From positions 186,001-250,000 of the forward strand of contig CAXATH010000001.1 of assembly GCA_963972195.1 (NCBI GenBank): DNA of 64,000 nt, in the 5' to 3' direction. This DNA is from Litorimonas sp963972195. GTDB taxonomy: Bacteria; Pseudomonadota; Alphaproteobacteria; Caulobacterales; Maricaulaceae. Below, piece by piece: positions 8,470 to 17,935 of the stretch; the stretch's first letter is position 1; each line of letters begins with the position of its first letter. The notes under the pieces were generated by a model. The model saw nothing but the letters and a program-made list of their open reading frames with translations. It had not been told where the DNA came from and searched no databases. The translations under genes and the position numbers were made by a program.

Positions 8470-10043
8470 GTCTGCCTGAGTTACTCGCCATCCTCATGTT
8501 TGCATTCGCCTGTGGCGCGCTCATGGCCGGGTATAGCGTCGCTTTCACCTTGGCCGGCATTTCCTTGGTCTTTGCTGCGCTGGGAATAGCGACGGGACAA
8601 TTTGATACGGTGTTCCTACTCTCCATGCCGGGGCGCATTTTTCCAATTCTGACTCGGGAAATTCTTATTGCCGTTCCCTTATTCGTCTTTATGGGCGTGA
8701 TGCTGGAGAAGTCCCGAATAGCCGAGGAGTTACTGGAAAGCATGGGAGAGCTTTTGGGGCCTCTCCGCGGCGGTATGGGGGTCTCCGTGATATTTGTCGG
8801 AGCGCTTTTGGCAGCTTCCACTGGCATTGTCGGCGCAACCGTGGTCACGATGGGCTTGATATCGCTCCCGACCTTACTTCGCAGGGGGTATGACCCCGCC
8901 CTTGCCTCGGGATCAATCGCCGCTTCGGGAACGCTCGGACAAATCATTCCGCCGTCAATCGTATTGGTCATTTTAGGAGACCAGATTTCCAATGCTTACC
9001 AAGAGGCACAAAGAAGTTTTGGTCTCGAGAATGCAGGCGTTGTTTCCGTCGGAGACTTATTCGCCGGCGCCCTTATCCCTGGCTTGATTCTGGTGCTTTG
9101 CTACGCGCTCTATATTGTCTTTATCGCCATAAAGTCACCTATGCGGGCGCCAGCCTATCGGAGTGAAGGCATTGCCTTCCGAGACGCCCTTTTCAGCTCC
9201 GTAAAATCCATGCTGCCGCCCGTACTCCTAATCATAGCCGTATTGGGCTCGATCCTGTCTGGTTACGCCACTCCCACGCGCGGCGCGGCGCTTGGCGCGC
9301 TTGGGGCTGTTCTTCTCGCGGCTTATAAGAGATCCGACAGTCCTTTCGTGAAACGTTTGATACTCGCAGGAACATTTGGGATGGGCGCGCTCATATTAAT
9401 GGATATTTTCGGGGTCGACCTCCGCCTGAATCTGGCGGAGCGATCTTTTACCCTGACCGGTCTACTTTGGTTGTCGTTTTTGTTTGCGGCAACCGGACTG
9501 GTCGCCGCTCTAACCAGTTTCGTATCCCTTCAAAAGTCGGGCGATCTAGCCCCCGTCTCACGTTCTACGCTTCACATAACCTGCATGGTGTTTCTGATCC
9601 TTATCGGCGCAACCATTTTCAGCCTCGTTTTTCGCGGTTTTGGCGGAGATGAACTTGTTGCCCATTGGTTGGAAAATGCGCCTGGCGGACTCTGGGGCGG
9701 ATTTGCTCTTGTTATGCTCGTCATGTTCGTTCTCGGTTTTTTTCTCGACTTCATCGAGATTACCTTTGTTGTCGTCCCATTGGTCGCCCCTCCCTTGCTT
9801 GCCGCCGGGCTGGATCCGATTTGGTTGGGCGTCATTATGGCCTTGAACCTTCAGACGAGTTTTCTTACCCCGCCGTTCGGATTTGCTTTATTCTACCTCC
9901 GCGGCGTCGCTCCGCCAGAAGTCACGACACCTCAAATTTACAGAGGCGTTTTGCCGTTCATTCTAATACAAATCTTCGTAATCGCTCTGATCATTCTATT
10001 TCCAAAACTTGCCACAGCCTTACCTCAGATTTTTTACGGTTAA
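8466..10043 (+). CDS. TRAP transporter large permease subunit (DctM), long form
   Basis: Sodium-coupled membrane channel component of the TRAP system (525 residues). It has the DctM hallmarks AVPLFVFMGVMLEKS, STGIVGATVVTMGLISLPTLLRR-type segment, GTLGQIIPPSIVLVILGDQ, and C-terminal TFVVVPLVAPPL with LQTSFLTPPFGFALFYLRG. It is about 100 residues longer than the classical DctM; extra hydrophobic sequence between about residues 260 and 380 (AAYKRSD through LVFRGFGG) accounts for this, as in the TakP/mannitol-type large permeases. The ATG overlaps the dctQ stop. An 81-bp gap with no convincing terminator separates it from lemA. Confidence 0.9.
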   Translation: MSLPELLAILMFAFACGALMAGYSVAFTLAGISLVFAALGIATGQFDTVFLLSMPGRIFPILTREILIAVPLFVFMGVMLEKSRIAEELLESMGELLGPLRGGMGVSVIFVGALLAASTGIVGATVVTMGLISLPTLLRRGYDPALASGSIAASGTLGQIIPPSIVLVILGDQISNAYQEAQRSFGLENAGVVSVGDLFAGALIPGLILVLCYALYIVFIAIKSPMRAPAYRSEGIAFRDALFSSVKSMLPPVLLIIAVLGSILSGYATPTRGAALGALGAVLLAAYKRSDSPFVKRLILAGTFGMGALILMDIFGVDLRLNLAERSFTLTGLLWLSFLFAATGLVAALTSFVSLQKSGDLAPVSRSTLHITCMVFLILIGATIFSLVFRGFGGDELVAHWLENAPGGLWGGFALVMLVMFVLGFFLDFIEITFVVVPLVAPPLLAAGLDPIWLGVIMALNLQTSFLTPPFGFALFYLRGVAPPEVTTPQIYRGVLPFILIQIFVIALIILFPKLATALPQIFYG

Positions 10044-10124
10044 GCCATTCCCTTTTTCCGTTTCTCACTTGCAAGTCGCAGGGAATAGCGGCACATTCTG
10101 GGTGAGATCATTCGGGGACCTATC

Positions 10125-10691
10125 ATGACTACTCTCTTTGTTATTATCGGCATAATCGTTCTTATCGGCTTTCTAATTGTCGGAATTTACAACCGGCTCG
10201 TAAGTCTTCGGCAAACGACTAATCAGGCTTGGTCGGATATAGAAGTGCAGCTCAAGCAACGTCAGGATCTTGTTCCGCAGCTTGTAAATACGGTCAAAGG
10301 ATATGCATCTCACGAGAAAGAGACCTTTGAAGAGGTGGTCCGGGCTCGAAGCGCGGCGGTCAATGCCAGTAATGTCAAAGACCAGGCTCAAGCCGAAGGC
10401 ATGTTATCCGCGGCTCTCGGCAAACTGTTCGCTCTTGCGGAAGCCTATCCGGAACTGAAGGCCAACACCAACTTCCTGCAGCTGCAGGATCAACTCGCTG
10501 ATATTGAAAACAAAATCGCCGCCGCGCGTCGTTTCTATAACAATTCGGTTCAGGAATATAATACAGGGCGGGAGCAATTTCCTGCTGTCCTCATCGCCGG
10601 CCCTTTTGGCTTTCAAGAGCGCGAATTCTTTGAAGCGCCGGAAGGGCGTCAATCTCTTCAGACGCCTCCGACTGTCGATTTCAGCAGCTAA
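10125..10691 (+). CDS. lemA: LemA family protein
   Basis: The 188-residue protein has one N-terminal membrane helix (FVIIGIIVLIGFLIVGIYN) and a helical cytoplasmic or periplasmic domain with the family signature YNRLVSLRQTTNQAWSDIEVQLKQR-type segment, DLVPQLVNTVKGYA and FYNNSVQEYNT. LemA proteins are of unresolved role but are repeatedly paired with M48 metalloproteases or TPM-domain proteins in envelope maintenance. Here the next gene, 15 bp downstream, is such an M48 protease, which supports the pairing. Confidence 0.93.
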   Translation: MTTLFVIIGIIVLIGFLIVGIYNRLVSLRQTTNQAWSDIEVQLKQRQDLVPQLVNTVKGYASHEKETFEEVVRARSAAVNASNVKDQAQAEGMLSAALGKLFALAEAYPELKANTNFLQLQDQLADIENKIAAARRFYNNSVQEYNTGREQFPAVLIAGPFGFQEREFFEAPEGRQSLQTPPTVDFSS

Positions 10692-10706
10692 TTCTTTGGC
10701 CTGACA

Positions 10707-11777
10707 GTGTTCAAATCTTACGGCCTTCAAACTCATATCTGGAACAACAATCTTCGTAGTTTGATACTGCTTATTTTGTTTCCGGTTTTACTGCTGGTTA
10801 TGGGGTATGGCCTGATGCTGATCTGGCTCGGCTTTAACAGCAACAGTTCTCTCCAGAGCAGCTTTACTTATGCCGCCGACTTGATTCCAACGGCCGCCCC
10901 AATCGCGATAGGCGCGGCGGCTCTCTGGTTTTTTATCGCATTCTTCGCCCATCAAGCTTTGATTGATGCCGCAACAAAGGCTCGTTCTCTTACAGTTAGC
11001 GAAGAACCCAGAGCCTACCGCCTACTGGAAAACCTTGCGATTTCTCGCGGCGCCACGACCCCGAAACTCAAAGTTATCGAAACCCCAGTATTGAATGCCT
11101 ACGCCAGTGGCATACGGGATAAAAACTACACTGTGACCTTAACGCGGGGACTGCTAAACCAGCTCGATGATGAAGAGCTCGAAGCCGTCATTGCCCATGA
11201 GCTTTGCCACATCAGAAACAAAGACGTACGCATGCTCATCATCGCCGTAATCTTTGTCGGAATTTTTGCTTTTATTGGTGAAGGGGTCGTACGCGGGATG
11301 TTCCGTACAAATCTGCCCCGATCCAATTCACACCGCCGCAGCGGCGGCGGTAATGCTGCTATCCTCATCGTTATCGGAATCGCGATCATCGCGGTGACTT
11401 ACTTGATAGCGATCTTGATACGGTTTTCTCTGTCTAGGAAACGTGAATATCTAGCAGATGCGGGCGCTGTCGAACTTACGAAAAACCCGGATGCAATGAT
11501 TAGGGTCCTGCAAAAATTAGCTGGAAACGCAGAGCTTAAGAATGTGCCTGACGAAGTTCGGGAGATGGCGCTTCATAACCCCCGTGTTGGCTTGGCCGGA
11601 CTTTTCGCGACCCACCCGCCGATTGAAAAACGCATTGAAGCCCTCATTAAATTTGGCGGGGGACATGTTGGCAGCCAGAGCCACACACGTCGCAAGAGTA
11701 ACGCCGATAAGACCAAAACAGAAAATTCTTCCGAAAAATATAGATCTGGTAGAAACCCTTGGTCACGTGAGCCATAA
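10707..11777 (+). CDS. M48 family zinc metalloprotease, HtpX-like membrane protease
   Basis: The 356-residue integral membrane protease carries the zinc site H164-E-L-C-H168 in VIAHELCHIRNKD and a downstream third ligand in KREYLADAGAVELT. It has two hydrophobic segments before the catalytic core (about 20-45 and 60-80) and two after it (about 180-200 and 215-240), and a C-terminal THPPIEKRIEAL typical of HtpX and related enzymes. It should degrade misfolded or excess membrane proteins. The start is a GTG 15 bp after lemA. The C-terminal tail is basic and low in complexity (HTRRKSNADKTKTEN). Confidence 0.88.
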   Translation: MFKSYGLQTHIWNNNLRSLILLILFPVLLLVMGYGLMLIWLGFNSNSSLQSSFTYAADLIPTAAPIAIGAAALWFFIAFFAHQALIDAATKARSLTVSEEPRAYRLLENLAISRGATTPKLKVIETPVLNAYASGIRDKNYTVTLTRGLLNQLDDEELEAVIAHELCHIRNKDVRMLIIAVIFVGIFAFIGEGVVRGMFRTNLPRSNSHRRSGGGNAAILIVIGIAIIAVTYLIAILIRFSLSRKREYLADAGAVELTKNPDAMIRVLQKLAGNAELKNVPDEVREMALHNPRVGLAGLFATHPPIEKRIEALIKFGGGHVGSQSHTRRKSNADKTKTENSSEKYRSGRNPWSREP

Positions 11778-11842
11778 AAGAGGATAGACTCTGCGCATCC
11801 TTACTGTTATTCGATAAACAATCAAGTTAAGGACCTTTCATT

Positions 11843-14758
11843 ATGACACTCCCAAAAACGCGTTTTTTATTGGCTAGCGCTGCCGCTTCCGCTCTACTTA
11901 TTGCTTGCGCTCACGTAGAGTCAGACTCCTCTATGACTGCCGATCAGGCAAAACAGACTGAAACAATCAATCTTCCGGATGGCATTGTAAAAGTCGAAGA
12001 AGTTAATGCGACAACTGGTGATGAAGTCATTATTCCTTACACCAAATATACTTTGGACAACGGCCTGACGATTGTTCTGCATGAGGACAAGTCGGATCCC
12101 CTCGTCCATGTCGATATGACCTACCATGTCGGATCGGGCCGCGAAGAGCCCGGACGTTCAGGATTTGCGCATTTCTTTGAGCACATGCTCTTCCAAGGCT
12201 CCGAAAACGTTGCCGACGAACAACACTTTAAATTAATTACAGAATCCGGCGGAACGCTGAACGGCTCCACAAATGCTGACCGAACAAATTACTATCAAAC
12301 GGTTCCTTCCAATCAGCTTGAGAAAATGCTTTGGCTCGAAGCGGACCGCATGGGTTACTTTCTGAATGCGGTTACGCAGGAATCTTTCGAAGTTCAGCGC
12401 GAGACCGTCAAGAACGAGCGCGGACAGCGTTATGACAACCGCCCTTACGGTTTGTTATTTGAACGGGTTGGCGAAGCGATGTATCCGGAAGGCCATCCTT
12501 ATAGCTGGTCGACCATTGGCTATCTCGAAGATTTGGACCGCGCCGACCTCAATGACCTCAAAAAATTCTTTGTGGAATGGTATGGCCCGAACAATGCTGT
12601 CCTGACCATTGGCGGAGATATCGACAAGGAACAAACACTGGAATGGATCAAAACTTACTTTGGCCCAATCCCGGCGGGACCTGAGCAGGATGATCCGGTA
12701 TATGAACCGGTTACTCTGGACAAAGACCGTTATATTTCAATGGAGGATAATGTTCAGCTTCCTCTGCTTTATATGTCCTGGCCGACGGTCCACGCCAATC
12801 ACCCAGACGAAGCGCCGTTGGACGTTTTGGCCAATATTATGGGTCAGGGACAGACTTCCCTACTTTATAAAAATCTTCAGAAGCCTGGCATTACCGTTCA
12901 AGCCAACGCAAGTCACGGATGCCGTGAGATAAGCTGCAGCTTCACAATGTTTACATTGGCCAATCCTGCCAAGGTTGAAAACCTTGGTGATCTTGAAGCC
13001 ACCATTCGGGAATCGCTAACAGAATTTGAAGGCCGCGGCGTTTTGGATGATGATTTAACCCGCGTGAAAGCGGATATCGTTTCTGGCCTGATCTATGGTC
13101 TGGAAAGCGTTTCCGGTAAGATCTCTCAGCTTGCCGCATATGAGACTTATCGCAATAACCCTAACGGCATTGGCGATGACATCGCACGTTATGAAGGCGT
13201 GACAAAAGCAGATGTTCTTCGCGTCTATGATCAGTACATTAAAGACAATCCTGCCGTTATTATGAGCATTGTGCCAAATGGCCAACCGCAGATGATTGCA
13301 CAAGAAGATACGTGGGAGCGCTATGAGCGGACTATTCCGGATACGTCCGGCGAGTCTGACGACTTTTCATGGTCACTTCCTGTGGACCCTGAAGGTTTTG
13401 ACCGCTCCGTCGTTCCGCCAGCTGGTGAAAACCCTGCCATTAAAGCACCGGATACTTATGAATTTGCGATAGGCGATATGAGTGTTTTAGGCGCCCAAAA
13501 CACAGAGGTTCCAACAACAACATTACAGCTACGCATTAAAGCGGCTCAAAATTATGATCCGCTTGAAAAAGTCGGACTCGCCAGTTTGACAGCCGGTCTT
13601 ATGAACGAAGCGACAACGGAGCGGAGCGCCGAGGAGCTATCCAACGAACTCGACAAGTTGGGCTCTTCTGTTTCTTTCGGCGCCGGTGACACCTATACGA
13701 CGATGACCGTCCGGACTTTGACTGAAAACCTGGACGCTACGATGGCCATAGCAATGGAAAGATTGTTAAAGCCAAAGTTCTCTGAAGAAGATTTCGCTCG
13801 CGACAAAGACAATGCCATCCAAGGCATTCGCGCGAACAAGAAAGAGGCCAGCGTTACCGCTAGTAATCTGTTCAACAAAATGATGTACGGCGCTGACAAT
13901 CCTACAGCTTACGCTTCGTCAGGTACCGAAGAGACTGTTGAAGCGATTAGGCTAGAGGATGTGAAGGCTTTCTATGCGGATCATTACTCTCCGAAAATTG
14001 CGTCAGTTGTTGCTGTAAGTGATTTAGGCCAAGCGAATTTACAACGAGCTCTTGAGCCTCTCACGGCATGGACGGGCGAAGACGTTGCCAGCGTAGAAAT
14101 GAATCCGTTCCCTGATTTAGCGGACGGAACGATCTACTTTGTTGACAAACCTGATGCCGCCCAGAGCGAAATTCGGATCGGCAAACGCGCCCTTCCCTTT
14201 GATGCAACGGGTGAATATTACCGCGCGGGCATCATGAATTACCCGTTAGGCGGTGCCTTCAACAGCCGTATCAATCTGAACCTACGTGAAGACAAAGGCT
14301 ACACTTATGGTGCCCGGTCATTCTTCAACGGTGACGAGACTGCGGGTTGGTATCGCGCTGGCGCCGCAGTTAGAGCGGACGCAACAGCAGCTTCGATTGT
14401 CGAATTTGTGAATGAAATCAGTAAATTCCATGAGTCCGGTATCACGGATGAGGAACTCACATTCACCAAATCCGCGATCGGTCAGAGTGATGCACGGGCC
14501 TATGAAACGCCGCGTCAGAAGCTCGGCTTCTTGTCGCGTATGGCTACGTATAATCTTGAGCCAAGCTTTGTGGATGAACAATCCGACATTTTGCAAGCCA
14601 TGACAAAGGCTGAAATTGATGCACTAGCGGATCAGCACTTGAATTTAGGCGAAATGATTATGGTCGTCGTAGGCGATAAGGCAAAAGTCTATGACGAAGT
14701 TGTCGAACTCGGCTATAACGTCGTCGAAGTGGATGCGAACGGTAATCCCGTCGAATAG
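11843..14758 (+). CDS. M16 (insulinase/pitrilysin) family peptidase lipoprotein
   Basis: The 971-residue protein begins with a lipoprotein signal ending LLIACAHVESDS (lipobox LIAC), so it is probably attached to a membrane on the periplasmic side. It has two M16 modules. The first has the inverted zinc motif H110-F-F-E-H114 within FAHFFEHMLFQGSENV and the supporting Glu in ETVKNERGQRYDNRPYG. The second, from about residue 530, has no HxxEH but keeps GGAFNSRINLNLREDKGYTYG, the R/Y substrate-binding pair usual in the inactive half. The likely role is degradation of peptides in the periplasm. A rho-independent terminator follows directly. Confidence 0.93.
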   Translation: MTLPKTRFLLASAAASALLIACAHVESDSSMTADQAKQTETINLPDGIVKVEEVNATTGDEVIIPYTKYTLDNGLTIVLHEDKSDPLVHVDMTYHVGSGREEPGRSGFAHFFEHMLFQGSENVADEQHFKLITESGGTLNGSTNADRTNYYQTVPSNQLEKMLWLEADRMGYFLNAVTQESFEVQRETVKNERGQRYDNRPYGLLFERVGEAMYPEGHPYSWSTIGYLEDLDRADLNDLKKFFVEWYGPNNAVLTIGGDIDKEQTLEWIKTYFGPIPAGPEQDDPVYEPVTLDKDRYISMEDNVQLPLLYMSWPTVHANHPDEAPLDVLANIMGQGQTSLLYKNLQKPGITVQANASHGCREISCSFTMFTLANPAKVENLGDLEATIRESLTEFEGRGVLDDDLTRVKADIVSGLIYGLESVSGKISQLAAYETYRNNPNGIGDDIARYEGVTKADVLRVYDQYIKDNPAVIMSIVPNGQPQMIAQEDTWERYERTIPDTSGESDDFSWSLPVDPEGFDRSVVPPAGENPAIKAPDTYEFAIGDMSVLGAQNTEVPTTTLQLRIKAAQNYDPLEKVGLASLTAGLMNEATTERSAEELSNELDKLGSSVSFGAGDTYTTMTVRTLTENLDATMAIAMERLLKPKFSEEDFARDKDNAIQGIRANKKEASVTASNLFNKMMYGADNPTAYASSGTEETVEAIRLEDVKAFYADHYSPKIASVVAVSDLGQANLQRALEPLTAWTGEDVASVEMNPFPDLADGTIYFVDKPDAAQSEIRIGKRALPFDATGEYYRAGIMNYPLGGAFNSRINLNLREDKGYTYGARSFFNGDETAGWYRAGAAVRADATAASIVEFVNEISKFHESGITDEELTFTKSAIGQSDARAYETPRQKLGFLSRMATYNLEPSFVDEQSDILQAMTKAEIDALADQHLNLGEMIMVVVGDKAKVYDEVVELGYNVVEVDANGNPVE

Positions 14759-14778
14759 ACATCCCTTCCAAGCAAAGA

Positions 14779-14807
14779 AAAAGCCCCGGTCAAACGGGGC
14801 TTTTTTT
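14779..14807. terminator. Bidirectional rho-independent terminator between M16 gene and parC
   Basis: AAAAAGCCCCG - GTCAAA - CGGGGCTTTTTTT: an 8-bp perfect stem (14781-14788 with 14795-14802), an A run on the left and a T run on the right. It serves the plus-strand M16 gene and the convergent parC end. Confidence 0.9.
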
Positions 14808-14825
14808 ATACGCTATTTTCAGACC

Positions 14826-17087
14826 TTAGAGATTTTTGCCGGGATCGAAAACACCCTTACGCGAGAAGCCTCTGGGGACCATGCGGCCCGCCTGAGCCCT
14901 TTTGCCTTCCAGCAATTCCCAGTCATTAACTTCGGTGCGGCGTCCGGCGCTATCTAAGAAGAACAGACCTTCTTCGGGATCGAAAGTTGTGATGTCGGCT
15001 AGGCCACCGTCTTTGTATTTCTGCAAGCGGACGCCTTTACCGCGCGCCATCACGGGCAATTCTTCGACGTCATAAGTCAGAATTTTCCGGTTTTCTCCGA
15101 TGATCGCAACCTTCTCGCCTTTGACTTCAATGCAACGGACCGCTTCTGAATCGCCTTTGACATTGAGCGTTTTCCGGCCTGTCCGTGTCGATGCTACTAT
15201 ATCGGATTCGTTTACCCGGAATCCGTAGCCTTCTGAGCTGGCAACCAAAATTTCGCGATTTTCATCGTGAACAAACATACCCACAGGTACATGGTCATTT
15301 TCCAAATCCACCATCAAGCGAATAGGCTCGCCGTTGCCGCGCCCGCCAGGGAGCTTGTCCGCGCCCAGAGTGTAAAACTTACCGTTTGAGGCAAAGATAA
15401 TAATTTTATCCGTGGTCTGAGCATTCAAACTAAAGGCCAAGCTGTCCCCATCTTTGAATTTCAAGGAAGAGTCATCGTCCGAGTGCCCTTTCATCGCGCG
15501 TATCCAGCCCATACTGGAGAGCACAACGGTAATAGGCTCTTTGGTAATAAAAGCCGTACTCAAATCGACATCTATGTCCGGTTGGTCTTCGAAATGCGTG
15601 CGGCGCGCCCCAATTTCTGTTTTCGGCCCGTAAATATTTTTAAGCTCTTTGACTTGTTCGGAAATAGCCGCCCATTGTTTTGCATCAGACCCTAACAATG
15701 CCTCCAATTCCGCCTTTTCCAACGCGAGCTTGTCATACTCTGTCTTGATTTCAATCTCTTGAAGCTTGTTCAGGGCGCGAAGTCGCATATTCAAAATGGC
15801 GTCGGCCTGACGTTCCGTCAGATTAAACGCGTTCATCAGCTCTTCTTTAGGCTTATCCTCAAACCGGATAATTCGAATAACTTCATCGAGGTTCAGGAAG
15901 GCAATCATATAGCCGTCCAAAACCTCCATGCGATCCTCGATCTTGCCGAGACGCTGTTGAGAACGGCGCTGAAGCACTTCTCTTCGGTGATCCAACCAAC
16001 TTTGGATAACTTCCTTCAGATCCATCACACGCGGGGTTCGTGTGTTGTCCAAAACATTCATGTTGAGGCTGACCCGGCTCTCCAGTTCGGAAACTTTAAA
16101 CAGGCTCTCCATCAAAATTTTAGCATCAATGTTTTTACTACGAGGCTCTAAAACAATGCGAACGTCTTCGGCGGACTCATCTCTTACATCGGCGAGACCT
16201 GACGCCTTTTTTGATTCGATGACCTCGGCCAGTTTTTCAATCAGCCGAGACTTTTGAACCTGGTAAGGAATTTCAGTGACCACGATTTGGTAGGTGCCGC
16301 GTCCTGTATCCTCGACCTCCCAGCGGCACCGAACTTTGAAACTCCCTTTACCAGTTGTGTAAGCCTCCAGCATGGAAGATTTCGGCTCGACGATTATGCC
16401 CCCTGTGGGCAGATCCGGGCCAAGAATATAGTTCATCAGTGTTTCAATACGCGCATTTGGCGTTTGGATCAGATGCAATGCCGCGTCACAAATCTCGGCC
16501 ACATTATGGGGCGGAATAGATGTTGCCATACCGACCGCAATCCCTTGCGATCCATTCGCCAGCAGGTTGGGAAAGCCTGCCGGTAAAACTTGTGGCTCTG
16601 TGTCCTCTTCATTGTAAGTCGGCACGAAATCGACAGCATTTTCGTCAATGCCTTCAAGCAGGGCCAAACCAGCCGGAGTCATTTTCGCTTCGGTGTAACG
16701 CATGGCGGCGGGGCTATCACCGTCAATATTGCCAAAGTTCCCCTGCCCGTTCACAAGCGGATATCGCGCAGAAAAAGACTGGGAAAGTTTAACGAGGGCG
16801 TCGTAAATCGATTGATCTCCATGCGGGTGATATTGGCCCATCACATCGCCCACGATCCTCGCGCATTTCTTATGTGCGCCTTCAGGGTTCAGTTTGAGCT
16901 GCCGCATGGCGTAGAGAATACGGCGATGGACAGGTTTCATCCCATCCCGCACGTCCGGGAGCGCGCGCTGCGTAATTGTCGAGAGCGCGTAAGCCAGATA
17001 GCGCGAAGACAGCGCATCATCTATGTGCTCGCTGATAATCGCGGTCTCAGAAATTGTCTCGCCGTCATCTATTGGTTTCTTAGCCAT
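14826..17087 (-). CDS. parC: DNA topoisomerase IV subunit A
   Basis: Breaks and rejoins DNA in the type IIA topoisomerase that decatenates daughter chromosomes. The 753-residue protein has the N-terminal breakage-reunion domain (YALSTITQRALPDVRDGMKP, YHPHGD), the catalytic tyrosine Y131 in AAMRYTEAK, a long coiled tower region, and a C-terminal beta-pinwheel shorter than that of GyrA and without a clear GyrA box. In the quinolone-contact helix the usual Ser is Gln (Q92 in HGDQSIYDAL) and the acidic position is Asp96. It is the last gene of the operon that begins with rsh, 84 bp after recO. Confidence 0.95.
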   Translation of the reverse strand: MAKKPIDDGETISETAIISEHIDDALSSRYLAYALSTITQRALPDVRDGMKPVHRRILYAMRQLKLNPEGAHKKCARIVGDVMGQYHPHGDQSIYDALVKLSQSFSARYPLVNGQGNFGNIDGDSPAAMRYTEAKMTPAGLALLEGIDENAVDFVPTYNEEDTEPQVLPAGFPNLLANGSQGIAVGMATSIPPHNVAEICDAALHLIQTPNARIETLMNYILGPDLPTGGIIVEPKSSMLEAYTTGKGSFKVRCRWEVEDTGRGTYQIVVTEIPYQVQKSRLIEKLAEVIESKKASGLADVRDESAEDVRIVLEPRSKNIDAKILMESLFKVSELESRVSLNMNVLDNTRTPRVMDLKEVIQSWLDHRREVLQRRSQQRLGKIEDRMEVLDGYMIAFLNLDEVIRIIRFEDKPKEELMNAFNLTERQADAILNMRLRALNKLQEIEIKTEYDKLALEKAELEALLGSDAKQWAAISEQVKELKNIYGPKTEIGARRTHFEDQPDIDVDLSTAFITKEPITVVLSSMGWIRAMKGHSDDDSSLKFKDGDSLAFSLNAQTTDKIIIFASNGKFYTLGADKLPGGRGNGEPIRLMVDLENDHVPVGMFVHDENREILVASSEGYGFRVNESDIVASTRTGRKTLNVKGDSEAVRCIEVKGEKVAIIGENRKILTYDVEELPVMARGKGVRLQKYKDGGLADITTFDPEEGLFFLDSAGRRTEVNDWELLEGKRAQAGRMVPRGFSRKGVFDPGKNL

Positions 17088-17171
17088 ATTCCCTCAATCC
17101 CGAATCAGGTTTAAGTTTAGCCGTGTGTGCCCGAGAGGCTACGGTTTTAAGCAGAATTCTTGTGGTTGAAC

Positions 17172-17915
17172 TCAAGGAATACAAGACCGAGCAATATCTG
17201 CCGCGATCAGGCGTTCTATCAATTGATGACGCGCGTCGGGCAAGGTTCTGTTCAAGTTCCACTGCACACGTGTTTCCAGAAAATGTCCCGTCAATTTTAA
17301 ACCATCCAGAATATCTTCCGGCGAGCTTCCAGCTTGCCCGCGAAGGAACGGCGGCAAACGAAGAAGTTTATCCAGGTAAGGCTCCGCCGCACTTGCTGTC
17401 ACGGCGCGCCCGGATCGCGGAGAAATATGGGTGAGATTGTCATTTCGGCCTGTCGCCGCGCACCGATCAAAGTCCAGTCCGTATCCCAAAGCCGTCAGAA
17501 GCCCGGCCTCCCACCTGATATAAAGCGCGGGCCAGACATCTATGTCGTGCAGGTTAGCCAATACAATTTGAAAGACATCGAATATTGGCTCATGTGTTTC
17601 CCGTTCCGGCAACATTTCCTGGCACATAGCCGTCATGGCATTCAGGCCTGTCAAGGAGAGCCTATCGTCCATCAGTTCAGCCGCACGCGAATCTATGCTT
17701 TCTACTGTATAATAGCCCAGTTGCTCTGACAGACGCCCCCGCCATTCAACACGTACATGATTTCCGGGTTGCAAGACCGGTCTCATTCGGCGGCCAATTC
17801 CGCCGCGCACCAGGCCTTTATGGCGTCCCTGTTCACGTGTAAAGACATCTATGATGGCAGAGGTTTCACCATGTTTCTGCGTAGAAAGAATATAGCCTTC
17901 GGCCTGCCAATTCAT
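17172..17915 (-). CDS. recO: DNA repair protein RecO
   Basis: RecO loads RecA onto SSB-coated DNA with RecR in RecF-pathway recombination. The 247-residue product opens with an OB fold (MNWQAEGYILSTQKHGETSA, VFTREQGRHKGLVRGG) and continues with the all-helical C-terminal domain, including YIRWEAGLLTALGYGLDFDRC. The zinc-binding cysteines seen in some RecO proteins are reduced here to the single Cys in DFDRCAATGR. It lies 20 bp downstream of era, as in many Alphaproteobacteria. Confidence 0.93.
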   Translation of the reverse strand: MNWQAEGYILSTQKHGETSAIIDVFTREQGRHKGLVRGGIGRRMRPVLQPGNHVRVEWRGRLSEQLGYYTVESIDSRAAELMDDRLSLTGLNAMTAMCQEMLPERETHEPIFDVFQIVLANLHDIDVWPALYIRWEAGLLTALGYGLDFDRCAATGRNDNLTHISPRSGRAVTASAAEPYLDKLLRLPPFLRGQAGSSPEDILDGLKLTGHFLETRVQWNLNRTLPDARHQLIERLIAADIARSCIP

Positions 17916-17935
17916 ATCTTAAACGCCTTCATGAA

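Noticed and set aside
8444..8992. 182-codon open frame on the minus strand
   Set aside because: It is antisense to dctM; its Pro/Ser/Thr/Ile-rich composition is typical of a shadow of a membrane-protein gene.
10047..10086. Inverted repeat ATTCCCT ... AGGGAAT after dctM
   Set aside because: The loop is about 26 bases and no T run follows, so it is neither a convincing terminator nor a clear operator.
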